From: Oscillospiraceae bacterium
GTDB taxonomy: Bacteria > Bacillota_A > Clostridia > Oscillospirales > CAG-272
Reading direction: 5' to 3'
DNA: 5,341 nt
Assembly (NCBI GenBank): GCA_015064195.1
Contig: SVSO01000210.1
Coordinates: 1 to 5,341, forward strand
Positions 1 through 5,276 of the stretch are shown here, one piece after another. Position 1 is the first letter of the stretch. Each line of letters starts with the position of its first letter. A program made the position numbers and the translations under genes. Below the pieces are notes generated by a model. That model was not told the DNA's origin. It did no database searches and was given only the letters and a program-made list of their open reading frames with translations.

Positions 1-1
1 C

Positions 2-523
2 GCCCTCGATACCCGCTTCCTGCGCAGTCTGTTTGAAGGCCTGTTCCGCATCCTTCTGTTCGTCGGCTACGTGTCCCTCATGTGCCTGATGAAAGACATC
101 CGCCGCACCTTCATGTATCACGGCGCGGAGCATAAGACCATCTTCTGCTATGAGGCCGGACTTCCGCTGACCGTGGAAAATGTCCGCGCACAGAAGCGAT
201 TCCATCCCCGCTGCGGCACGTCGTTCCTCATCCTCATGCTGCTGGTCGGCATCATCATCGGAATGTTTATCACCGTTGAAAATCCCCTCCTGCGCACCGT
301 GATCAAGCTGGCGCTTCTGCCGCTGACCATGGGCATCGGCTACGAGCTGATCAAGCTTTGCGGCAAACATGACAATATTCTTACCCGCATCATCGCCGCG
401 CCCGGTGTCTGGCTGCAGCATATCACCGTCCATGAGCCGGACGATGACATGATCGAATGCGCCATCGACGCCATGAGTGCGGTCATCCCGGAAAATCAGC
501 CCAAGGCTGAGGATGCAGAATAA
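2..523 (+). CDS. yqhQ: YqhQ-like DUF1385 family membrane protein (5' end outside window)
   Basis: The reading frame is open from the first bases of the window to TAA at 521-523, giving 173 residues. Family members are roughly 300 residues, so about the C-terminal half is present. The ATG at 71 is internal: the frame upstream reads as convincing protein (ALDTRFLRSLFEGLFRILLF). The DUF1385 hallmark is clear: an MYHGAEHKTIFCYE block at 113-154 and an RFHPRCGTSFL block at 197-229. Hydrophobic segments follow at about 219-285 (FLILMLLVGIIIGMFITV) and 293-355, then a short acidic tail (DDDMIECAID...). The family is an integral membrane protein of unclear function. In many Bacillota it sits upstream of prmC-prfA; here no such partner follows, and a hairpin 8 bases after the stop closes the unit. 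The family call is confident, the function unknown. Confidence 0.93.
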   Translation, partial: ALDTRFLRSLFEGLFRILLFVGYVSLMCLMKDIRRTFMYHGAEHKTIFCYEAGLPLTVENVRAQKRFHPRCGTSFLILMLLVGIIIGMFITVENPLLRTVIKLALLPLTMGIGYELIKLCGKHDNILTRIIAAPGVWLQHITVHEPDDDMIECAIDAMSAVIPENQPKAEDAE

Positions 524-524
524 C

Positions 525-561
525 AAAAAATTCAGCTCCCATCGGAACGGATGGGAGCTGA
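525..561. terminator. Hairpin terminator between yqhQ and the minus-strand remnant
   Basis: A perfect 12-bp inverted repeat, 532-543 paired with 550-561, encloses a 6-base loop. Read on the minus strand, the stem is followed by an uninterrupted six-T run (complement of 525-530), a textbook intrinsic terminator for minus-strand transcripts coming from 566 upward. On the plus strand the tail is only moderately T-rich (TGCTTTATT), so it should also end yqhQ transcription but more weakly. Retention of this terminator right after the stop codon of the remnant supports that the remnant was once a complete gene. Confidence 0.85.
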
Positions 562-565
562 TGCT

Positions 566-1018
566 TTATTCTGCCAGTGCTTCGATGGTGGCCTCGATGG
601 CAGCTTCCATCAGCGGCTTCACCGTGTCGGTGGTGGAAATGAGCGTGTCGTCGAACTTGAAGAAGGTGCCGCGCAGGTAAGCCCGCCGTGCATCCGTCCA
701 GGTGTTGACGCCGGTGTCAAAGGTCTGGGAATCGAAGATGATGTTGATGATCTCCGAGGATTCCTCCTCGTTCATCGTTTTCGGCAGGATGGAAACCAAT
801 CCGCCGACAGTGACGCTTCGTCGAATTTCGGTGCGGGGAGCATACCCATCAGGTCGCCGGTGGTTTCCTCGGGAGCAATGGTCGTCAGTGCACAGCCGAG
901 AACCGTGCGGGACGGGATATAGACGGAAAGCTCATAGCCGCCCAAACCATATCGGGCAGACCGTCGGTGAGCGATTCGGTGACGACCGGTTCGGTGGTGT
1001 CAGTTGACTGTGGCTCGG
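566..1018 (-). pseudogene. Decayed extracellular solute-binding lipoprotein (paralogue of the 1363-2808 gene)
   Basis: Three consecutive minus-strand frames each carry a recognisable piece of the intact neighbouring lipoprotein. From about 1018 to 951 comes a Ser/Thr/Asp/Glu linker (SEPQSTDTTEPVVTESLTDG), like the PSTDTT linker of the intact gene. In a second frame (951 down to a stop at 772-774) come GGYELSVYIPSR, matching the GGETLTFLIRS segment (residues 53-63), and MGMLPAPKFDEA, matching YGILPIPKLDAA (342-353). In a third frame (about 799 to TAA at 566) come SSEIINIIFDSQTFDTG and a C-terminus matching intact residues 414-430 and onward. Signal peptide and lipobox are not recoverable in frame. 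About 280 residues between the first two motifs are reduced to about 20, and a further stretch before the C-terminus is shortened. About 150 codons remain of about 480, with at least two frame changes, so this is erosion rather than one sequencing error. The alignment was done by eye. Confidence 0.75.
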
Positions 1019-1177
1019 ATGGAGCAGGCGGAGATCTTCGAGGAGACTTTTGATCTGCAGTTGTCCTTCCATTTTGCCAACGATCAGCTGGCAATGATGA
1101 AAGACCAGCTCGGCAGCTTCTGGGGGCATCGTAATTGCTTCTGCACCCGCATCAAATCGGAAAGGCGGACTGCATAA
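1019..1177 (+). pseudogene. Possible upstream fragment of the AraC-family remnant
   Basis: Plus-strand frame from an ATG at 1019 to TAA at 1175-1177, 52 codons. The first 35 or so codons look like real coding sequence: third positions are almost all G or C, and the peptide (MEQAEIFEETFDLQLSFHF, then ANDQLAMMKDQLGSFW) looks helical and amphipathic. The last part (CFCTRIKSERRTA) looks scrambled. It lies directly upstream of the AraC helix-turn-helix fragment but in another frame, so it may be part of that regulator's linker or sensor region. I recognise no family in it. The minus strand is also open here (932-1129), so strand assignment is uncertain. Confidence 0.35.
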
Positions 1178-1184
1178 ATGCTGT

Positions 1185-1331
1185 TACGCGCTCCAGCGAA
1201 TGGTCATCGCATCGCTCAACCGTGATCCCACGCCGCGGTTTGCCGTCTGCTGCTTCAACGACACCAACTATTTCACCTATGTTTTCCGCACCATCGTCGG
1301 CTGCGTACCGACACGGTATCGGGGAAAATAA
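1185..1331 (+). pseudogene. AraC-family transcriptional regulator, C-terminal HTH remnant
   Basis: A 48-codon stretch ends at TAA 1329-1331 and closes with FNDTNYFTYVFRTIVG followed by CVPTRYRGK. This is the second helix-turn-helix of the AraC/XylS DNA-binding domain: the family pattern is a Gly-Phe or Cys-Phe, then D-x-N/S-Y-F-x-x-x-F+, then G-x-x-P-x-x-[YF]-R. The region before it (ALQRMVIASLNRDPTPRFAVCC) should hold the first HTH and connecting helix (RM...A..LL...I.EIA), but only RM and spacing-like residues survive. No start codon or intact N-terminal part exists in this frame, so the gene is broken. AraC regulators often lie divergent from sugar-transport operons, which fits the solute-binding remnant on the opposite strand just before it. 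The HTH identity is good; extent upstream is uncertain. Confidence 0.7.
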
Positions 1332-1358
1332 AATGACGGCTTTTCGGCCGTCATTTTT
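1330..1358. terminator. Bidirectional intrinsic terminator between AraC remnant and SBP gene
   Basis: An 11-bp perfect inverted repeat, 1330-1340 with 1347-1357, has a 6-base loop (TTTTCG). It carries T-rich flanks both ways: TTTTT at 1354-1358 on the plus strand, and TTTT-ATTTT on the minus strand. It starts at the stop codon of the AraC remnant and ends 5 bases from the stop of the minus-strand lipoprotein gene, so it serves convergent transcription and mainly ends the SBP message. Confidence 0.9.
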
Positions 1359-1362
1359 ATGT

Positions 1363-2808
1363 TCATTCGCCGTCGAAGGAGGCGATCAGCGCGTCAAGAT
1401 GGGATTCCAGCGCGGATTTGTTGGAGGCGTAGACGCTTGCCCAGCCGGTATCGCCGGTGTTGAGGGCATTTCGCACCAGACTCCATGAAAGCGAGTTGAA
1501 GGAATCGGCGAACAACCGTCCGCAGTCGAACACCACCGTCTCGCGGATGATGTCAAACATCTGCGCGGATTCGTCATCGCGGGTGTATTTCACCTTGAGC
1601 GCCGTTTCAAAGAGGGCGGGGGTGACAGAATAATAGCTTTCGGATGCCAGCGCTTCCAGCACGGCGGAAACCATGTCGGGATCTTTCGCGGACAGCGGGA
1701 TTCCGTAGAGCATATAGGGGTTGGAAGCGGCGGTGCAGTAGTTTTCCTGAGCGGCATCCAGCTTCGGAATGGGAAGAATGCCGTAATCGAAGGGCACACT
1801 GCGCAGATGGGTGATGGAATAAAGCAGCTCGTCGAAGCCGAACAGGTTGTTGCCGTTGTGGAAGGTGGGATATTCGCCCCAGACGAGGATGAGATTGTCA
1901 TTGCCCGTGTGCATATGACTGGTAAATTTCTCCAGCATGGTGATGATGCGCTCGGATTCCAGATCGGATGAGAGAATGGGCGCGCCATCGCTGTCCTGCT
2001 CGATGAAAGTCATGTCGCTGCCGATGAAAATTCCGTCGCTGTAGACCTCATAGATCGCAAGTCCGAAGCGGTCTTCGGGGTCTTTTTGGTTGTTGCCGTT
2101 GAGATCGGCATAAAGATTTTCCGTCATGGCGAACATGGTGTCCAGCGTCCAGTTGCCGCTCTTTACCAGTTCATAGGGGGAATCCAGCTTAAAATCGTCC
2201 AGAAGCTGTTTGTTGAAATAACAGCCGTACAGGTTGATCAGGCTGTTGGTGGAGATGTCGCCGGATGCGAAATAAAGCTTGTTGTTGATGCGGGATTGGG
2301 ACTGCAGATTCGCCGGCCACCAAGGCTGATCGAAATTCAGATATTCGGTTTCCATGAGGTCGTTGAGCATTCCCTGAGGCGCAAGTCCAGCCACCGCCTG
2401 AGAATATCCGGCCACGATGTCGTACATATTGTCGCCGGCCATGACACTGTTTATGATATTTTGATTAAAATTGTGCCGCTCGCCGTAGGTGCAGGGCTTG
2501 CCGACCAGCTCGAAGGCCACATTCAGCCGCTCTGCCACCTTCAGATTGCGGGCATAGATCGCGTCGTCGACGATGTCGCCGGTCTGCTCCTGCACGTCAA
2601 ATTCGGCGAGGGAGAGATCACTGCGGATTAAAAATGTCAAGGTCTCACCGCCGAAATCCAGATCGGCCGGGAGTGAGTCGGCAGTTTCGGCGACGGTTGT
2701 TCCAGCGGCTGTGGTGTCAGTCGAGGGATCGACGGGCGCATCACCGCAGGAAATCGTTCCGGCTGCCATGAGAAGCGCGAGAATGAGGGCAAAATTACGA
2801 GTTTTCAT
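1363..2808 (-). CDS. Extracellular solute-binding lipoprotein (ABC transporter family 1-like)
   Basis: 481 residues. N-terminal lipoprotein signal: MKTRN, hydrophobic core FALILALLMAAG, lipobox TISC with acylated Cys21, then a Ser/Thr/Asp-rich tether to about residue 45. The mature part has the look of family 1 (sugar or peptide type) binding proteins: GGETLTFLIRS (53-63), a YDIVAGYSQ strand (129-137), the aromatic QPWW (161-164), NLYGCYFNKQLLDDF (192-206), SGNWTLDTMFAMTENL (217-232), GILPIPKLD (343-351) and a helical C-terminus. Residues 235-246 (DLNGNNQKDPED) form an EF-hand/dockerin-like loop with acidic or amide residues at positions 1, 3, 5, 7, 9 and 12, plausibly binding calcium. The ATG at 2808 is preceded by GGAGG (2818-2822) at 9 bases. 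It would capture a solute outside the membrane for an importer, but no permease or ATPase is adjacent, and the substrate cannot be told from sequence. Monocistronic: own promoter upstream, terminator at 1330-1357. Confidence 0.88.
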   Translation of the reverse strand: MKTRNFALILALLMAAGTISCGDAPVDPSTDTTAAGTTVAETADSLPADLDFGGETLTFLIRSDLSLAEFDVQEQTGDIVDDAIYARNLKVAERLNVAFELVGKPCTYGERHNFNQNIINSVMAGDNMYDIVAGYSQAVAGLAPQGMLNDLMETEYLNFDQPWWPANLQSQSRINNKLYFASGDISTNSLINLYGCYFNKQLLDDFKLDSPYELVKSGNWTLDTMFAMTENLYADLNGNNQKDPEDRFGLAIYEVYSDGIFIGSDMTFIEQDSDGAPILSSDLESERIITMLEKFTSHMHTGNDNLILVWGEYPTFHNGNNLFGFDELLYSITHLRSVPFDYGILPIPKLDAAQENYCTAASNPYMLYGIPLSAKDPDMVSAVLEALASESYYSVTPALFETALKVKYTRDDESAQMFDIIRETVVFDCGRLFADSFNSLSWSLVRNALNTGDTGWASVYASNKSALESHLDALIASFDGE

Positions 2809-2817
2809 GATGTCTAA

Positions 2818-2823
2818 CCTCCA
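2818..2823 (-). promoter_or_regulatory. Shine-Dalgarno of the solute-binding lipoprotein gene
   Basis: TGGAGG on the minus strand, with 9 bases between it and the ATG at 2806-2808. It fixes the start at the codon giving a full lipoprotein signal peptide. Confidence 0.85.
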
Positions 2824-2848
2824 GATTTTGTTGGACTTTTACAATAAA

Positions 2849-2877
2849 AGGATAACATAAAATAGGAAAATTTTCAA
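2849..2877 (-). promoter_or_regulatory. Candidate sigma-A promoter for the lipoprotein gene
   Basis: On the minus strand, TTGAAA (2872-2877, 5 of 6 to the -35 consensus) and TATCCT (2849-2854, 4 of 6 to the -10 consensus) are separated by exactly 17 bases in a very AT-rich stretch. This places the transcript start about 35 bases upstream of the start codon. The intergenic gap (2809-2913) is strikingly AT-rich compared with the genes around it. No clear operator repeat was seen. Confidence 0.55.
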
Positions 2878-2886
2878 TAGAAACGG

Positions 2887-2907
2887 AAAAATTCTACTAA
2901 AAGTAGA
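2887..2907 (-). terminator. Short intrinsic terminator after the HAD phosphatase gene
   Basis: Minus strand: a 6-bp stem, 2902-2907 with 2893-2898, a 3-base loop, then A-TTTTT. It lies 7 bases past the HAD stop and upstream of the lipoprotein promoter. The stem is short and AT-rich, so termination of the three-gene operon may be partial. Confidence 0.5.
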
Positions 2908-2913
2908 GCCGTA

Positions 2914-3768
2914 TCAAGCTTCGCCGCGCTCAATACGAGAAATCAAATCTGCAGTGCATCCGTCGTCACAGTCACAGAGGTGGACAGAAGCAATATCCTT
3001 CACCTCGTCAATAGCGTTGGCGGGACAGCAGGCAACATCGGCATGACGGAGCAGATCGAGATCGTTTCCGTAATCGCCCACCGCATAAACGCGCAGGGAT
3101 TCATCCGCCTGGCCGTTTTCGATCAGCCGACGACGCAGACGATCAACCGCTTGACCCTTGGTGGCAGTCGGCGCCTGAAATTCATAAATTTCCGCCTCCG
3201 CCAGATTGAACGCGAAATAATCGCCATACTTCGGCTCAATGAGCGCGGCGATTCCGGCAAGCTCTTCCGGTGAACCATCGAAAGAAACGCGGAACCATCC
3301 GCAGTGGGGAATTTCCTCCAGTGTGCTTACATGATAAGCGTTTTGTACAAGTAAATTTTCGCGAAACGGCGCGAGGATCTTCTTGATGTATTCACCCTCA
3401 TAGGGGATATGATAGCCTTGCGGCGTGGAAATACGGATGCTTGTGGTCGGAAACTTATCGCGGACTTCGGCGAGAAGCTGTGTCGTTTTGTCATAGTCCA
3501 GCTCCACCGGATCGAGACGCTCGCAGGTGGAAAAGTCGTACAAAAACGCGCCGTTTGCCAGCGGGCAGGGGGTGTTGAGCAGTGTCGGAGCGATGGGAGC
3601 GATGATGCCCAGCGTCACCGGTTCCCGCCCGGATGCAATGGCGAACAGGCCGCCATTTTCCTTGAAATAGGCCACCGCGTCCAGATTTTTCTGAACAAGC
3701 TGTCGGTTGGAATTGAAAAATGTGCCGTCGAGATCGGTGACGATCATGATATTGTCGAATTTGCTCAT
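2914..3768 (-). CDS. Cof-type HAD-IIB family hydrolase (phosphatase)
   Basis: 284 residues, full length for the Cof/YbjI/YidA group of cytosolic sugar-phosphate or nucleotide phosphatases. All four HAD motifs are present: motif I TDLDGT with nucleophile D12 and acid/base D14; motif II Ser46 in IASGR; motif III Lys204 in TATKGQAV; motif IV GDYGND (231-236) with metal-binding D232 and D236. ANGA at 71-74 and the roughly 110-residue stretch between motifs II and III form the C2B cap typical of subclass IIB. Mg-dependent phosphate-ester hydrolysis is predicted; the substrate is not. The start is the ATG at 3768, which overlaps the TGA of the pseudouridine synthase gene by four bases (ATGA, 3765-3768). 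AAAGG lies 7 bases upstream, inside the preceding gene, so translation is probably coupled. It is the last gene of the operon. The extra Cys residues near the end (CC 247-248, CDCDDGC 265-271) are mildly unusual, function unknown. Confidence 0.93.
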   Translation of the reverse strand: MSKFDNIMIVTDLDGTFFNSNRQLVQKNLDAVAYFKENGGLFAIASGREPVTLGIIAPIAPTLLNTPCPLANGAFLYDFSTCERLDPVELDYDKTTQLLAEVRDKFPTTSIRISTPQGYHIPYEGEYIKKILAPFRENLLVQNAYHVSTLEEIPHCGWFRVSFDGSPEELAGIAALIEPKYGDYFAFNLAEAEIYEFQAPTATKGQAVDRLRRRLIENGQADESLRVYAVGDYGNDLDLLRHADVACCPANAIDEVKDIASVHLCDCDDGCTADLISRIERGEA

Positions 3769-4700
3769 TGGGATGCCTTTCTGAGTTTGGTTAAAATTTT
3801 ATTGAAATAATCGGGGAGCGGGCAGCTGAATCGCAAAAATTCGCCGGTCGTCGGGTGGACAAAACCGATGTGGGACGCGGTAAGACATTGCCCGGAAATG
3901 AGCGACGAACAGGAAATTTCAAACTTCGTCGATCCGCCGCCGTACAGCGTATCGCCGAGAAGCGGATGCCCCAGCGACTTCATGTGAACCCGGATCTGAT
4001 GGGTGCGGCCCGTTTCGAGGATACACCGGACGAAGGTATAGCTGTGACCCATGGCGGAAAAACGCTCCAGCACCTCATAATGTGTGCGCGCCGGCCGTCC
4101 GTCAGCCGTCACCGCCATGCGCTTGCGGTCGCGCACGTCCCGACCGATTGGCGCATCCACCGTGCCGTGATCGTCCCGCAGATTTCCCAGCACGATGGCC
4201 CGATATTCCCGCTCGAAACTGTGCTCCTTGATCTGAGCGGCCAAATGAAGGTGAGAATTGTCGTTTTTGGCCACAATGAGAAGGCCGCTGGTGTCCTTGT
4301 CGATGCGGTGGACGATGCCGGGGCGGATCACGCCGCCGATTCCCGACAGCGAATCGGCGCAGTGGAACAGCAGCGCATTCACCAGCGTTCCGTCAGGATT
4401 TCCGGCCGCCGGATGCACCACCATGCCTCGCGGCTTGTTGACTACCAGCAGATCCGCGTCCTCAAAAACGATGTCCAGCGGAATATCCTGCGGCACGGCA
4501 TCGTCCGAAACCGGCTCCGGCAGCTCGGTCTCCACCTCGTCGCCAAGCCGAAGCTTGTAATTTTTTGCCGGAAATTTGCCGTTTACCGTCACATTTTCCG
4601 ACGCGATGAGCTTTTGCGCCGCCGAGCGCGTCACGCTCTCCGATTCGCTGATGTAGACATCCAGCCGTTTGCCCACATCGTCAGTGGTAATAATGTTCAT
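3765..4700 (-). CDS. RluA/RluD-family 23S rRNA pseudouridine synthase (YlyB-like)
   Basis: 311 residues, normal length for the family. Residues about 11-60 are an S4 RNA-binding domain (RLDVYI, SRSAAQKLI-type helix, VTVNG, LRLGDEV). The catalytic domain follows: DADLLVVNKPRGMVVHPA (81-98), VHRIDKDTSGLLIVAKN (130-146) with catalytic Asp134 in HRID, then GRTHQIRVHM (231-240) and GHPLLGDTLYGG (245-256). The enzyme isomerises specific uridines in rRNA to pseudouridine. E. coli RluD modifies helix 69 of 23S rRNA, but Bacillota carry several paralogues (YlyB, YjbO, YhcT), so I leave the symbol blank. A probable lspA tail upstream would favour YlyB, which is next to lspA in Bacillus. The start ATG overlaps the TGA of the YcxB-like gene (ATGA, 4697-4700). 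The nearest purine-rich SD (AAGGA) is 11 bases upstream, rather far, so translation probably relies on coupling. Confidence 0.95.
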   Translation of the reverse strand: MNIITTDDVGKRLDVYISESESVTRSAAQKLIASENVTVNGKFPAKNYKLRLGDEVETELPEPVSDDAVPQDIPLDIVFEDADLLVVNKPRGMVVHPAAGNPDGTLVNALLFHCADSLSGIGGVIRPGIVHRIDKDTSGLLIVAKNDNSHLHLAAQIKEHSFEREYRAIVLGNLRDDHGTVDAPIGRDVRDRKRMAVTADGRPARTHYEVLERFSAMGHSYTFVRCILETGRTHQIRVHMKSLGHPLLGDTLYGGGSTKFEISCSSLISGQCLTASHIGFVHPTTGEFLRFSCPLPDYFNKILTKLRKASQ

Positions 4701-5203
4701 TTCTTGATAATTCCTTGGATGAAATTTGGAAAATCTGCTGAATTTCCTACGATAAATCCGCCGCGCTCGACCAGCAACCAGAGATTTTCGGGAAGCTTGA
4801 TGAGGTAGAGATGCTTGGTTACGCGCAATTTTTTAAATTTGTCATAAGTGAACGTGACCTCTTTTTCAACCGTCGCGTTGGATGTCACCACGCGATCGTC
4901 GTAGAATTTCAGTTCCGTCGGTGTCAATTCCTTGCCGTCGGTGAGGACCTTGTTGCGCCGGAATTGCTGGCGCGCGGCGAGAAACGGGCGGAGATAGGCG
5001 AGCATGAGCAGCAGTGCACCCATTAAAATGAGGATGATGCCGGAGTCGAGCGTGCCGGCGGCGAGGATCAAGATGCCGGTGAGGATGGCGAACGCGCCGA
5101 CGGCGGTGTAGAGAATGATGCGCCACCGTCCCATGGACGCGAACATCATCTCGCGCAGGTGCGCTTCGGTCTGCGTGCAGAGGTTGACAAATTTGGGTTC
5201 CAT
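4697..5203 (-). CDS. YcxB-like membrane protein
   Basis: 168 residues from the ATG at 5203, which has GGAGG (5208-5212) just upstream. The frame stays open to the window edge, but a terminator hairpin at 5219-5245 and the end of another gene lie there, so the longer start is rejected. Layout: an N-terminal soluble stretch of 27 residues; two closely spaced membrane helices at about 28-49 (IILYTAVGAFAILTGILILA) and 53-72 (DSGIILILMGALLLMLAYLR); a basic turn (ARQQFRRNK); then a C-terminal domain at about 98-165 with FYDDRVV, TFTYDKFKKLRVTKHLYLIKL and a final FIQGIIKK helix. That order matches YcxB-like proteins, which have a PH-like cytoplasmic domain after a two-helix hairpin; their function is unknown. 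It is the first gene of the operon and is coupled to the pseudouridine synthase by an ATGA overlap. The family call is by pattern, moderate to good. Confidence 0.75.
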   Translation of the reverse strand: MEPKFVNLCTQTEAHLREMMFASMGRWRIILYTAVGAFAILTGILILAAGTLDSGIILILMGALLLMLAYLRPFLAARQQFRRNKVLTDGKELTPTELKFYDDRVVTSNATVEKEVTFTYDKFKKLRVTKHLYLIKLPENLWLLVERGGFIVGNSADFPNFIQGIIKK

Positions 5204-5213
5204 AATACCTCCA
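5204..5213 (-). promoter_or_regulatory. Shine-Dalgarno of the YcxB-like gene, abutting a terminator U-run
   Basis: Minus strand TTTTTATGGAGGTATTATG: GGAGG sits 4 bases before the ATG, a short but usable spacing, and its upstream side touches the T-run of the preceding terminator. There is no room for a promoter between terminator and SD. Confidence 0.7.
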
Positions 5214-5245
5214 TAAAAATGCTCCCGATCATCGACCGGGAGCAT
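5214..5245 (-). terminator. Intrinsic terminator after the upstream (probable lspA) gene
   Basis: A 9-bp perfect stem, 5237-5245 with 5219-5227, has a 9-base loop, followed on the minus strand by TTTTTA. It starts 5 bases after the TAA of the upstream gene. Because the YcxB-like SD follows directly, this hairpin may act as a partial terminator or processing site setting expression of the downstream operon. Confidence 0.8.
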
Positions 5246-5247
5246 GA

Positions 5248-5276
5248 ATTTTAATTTTCGGCCGATTGACTGTCCG
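5248..5276 (-). promoter_or_regulatory. Candidate promoter inside the end of the upstream gene
   Basis: Minus strand CGGACA (5271-5276, 4 of 6 to -35) and TAAAAT (5248-5253, 5 of 6 to -10) are 17 bases apart. The -10 overlaps the stop codon of the upstream gene. A transcript from here would start in or just before the terminator hairpin and could drive the YcxB/pseudouridine synthase/HAD operon. The match may be chance. Confidence 0.3.

Noticed and set aside
566..799. A stand-alone 77-residue small protein on the minus strand
   Set aside because: It lacks a ribosome binding site at its start (a TTG) and matches only the C-terminus of the neighbouring solute-binding protein, so it is a pseudogene segment.
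551..922. Plus-strand open frame covering the SBP remnant
   Set aside because: It starts inside the terminator stem, and the opposite strand carries the recognisable lipoprotein fragments. The plus-strand peptide has no family resemblance.
566..1018. Sequencing-error explanation for the broken SBP
   Set aside because: Two frame errors could explain the frame changes but not the loss of several hundred residues between the surviving motifs.
2086..2631. 181-codon plus-strand open frame opposite the solute-binding protein gene
   Set aside because: Antisense shadow of a well-supported lipoprotein gene; repetitive Val/Ile/His/Gln composition and no ribosome binding site tied to it.
3855..4808. 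317-codon open frame on the plus strand opposite the pseudouridine synthase gene
   Set aside because: It lies wholly antisense to a gene with all family motifs, has an Arg/His-rich composition typical of reverse-complement frames in GC-rich DNA, and shows no recognisable domain.
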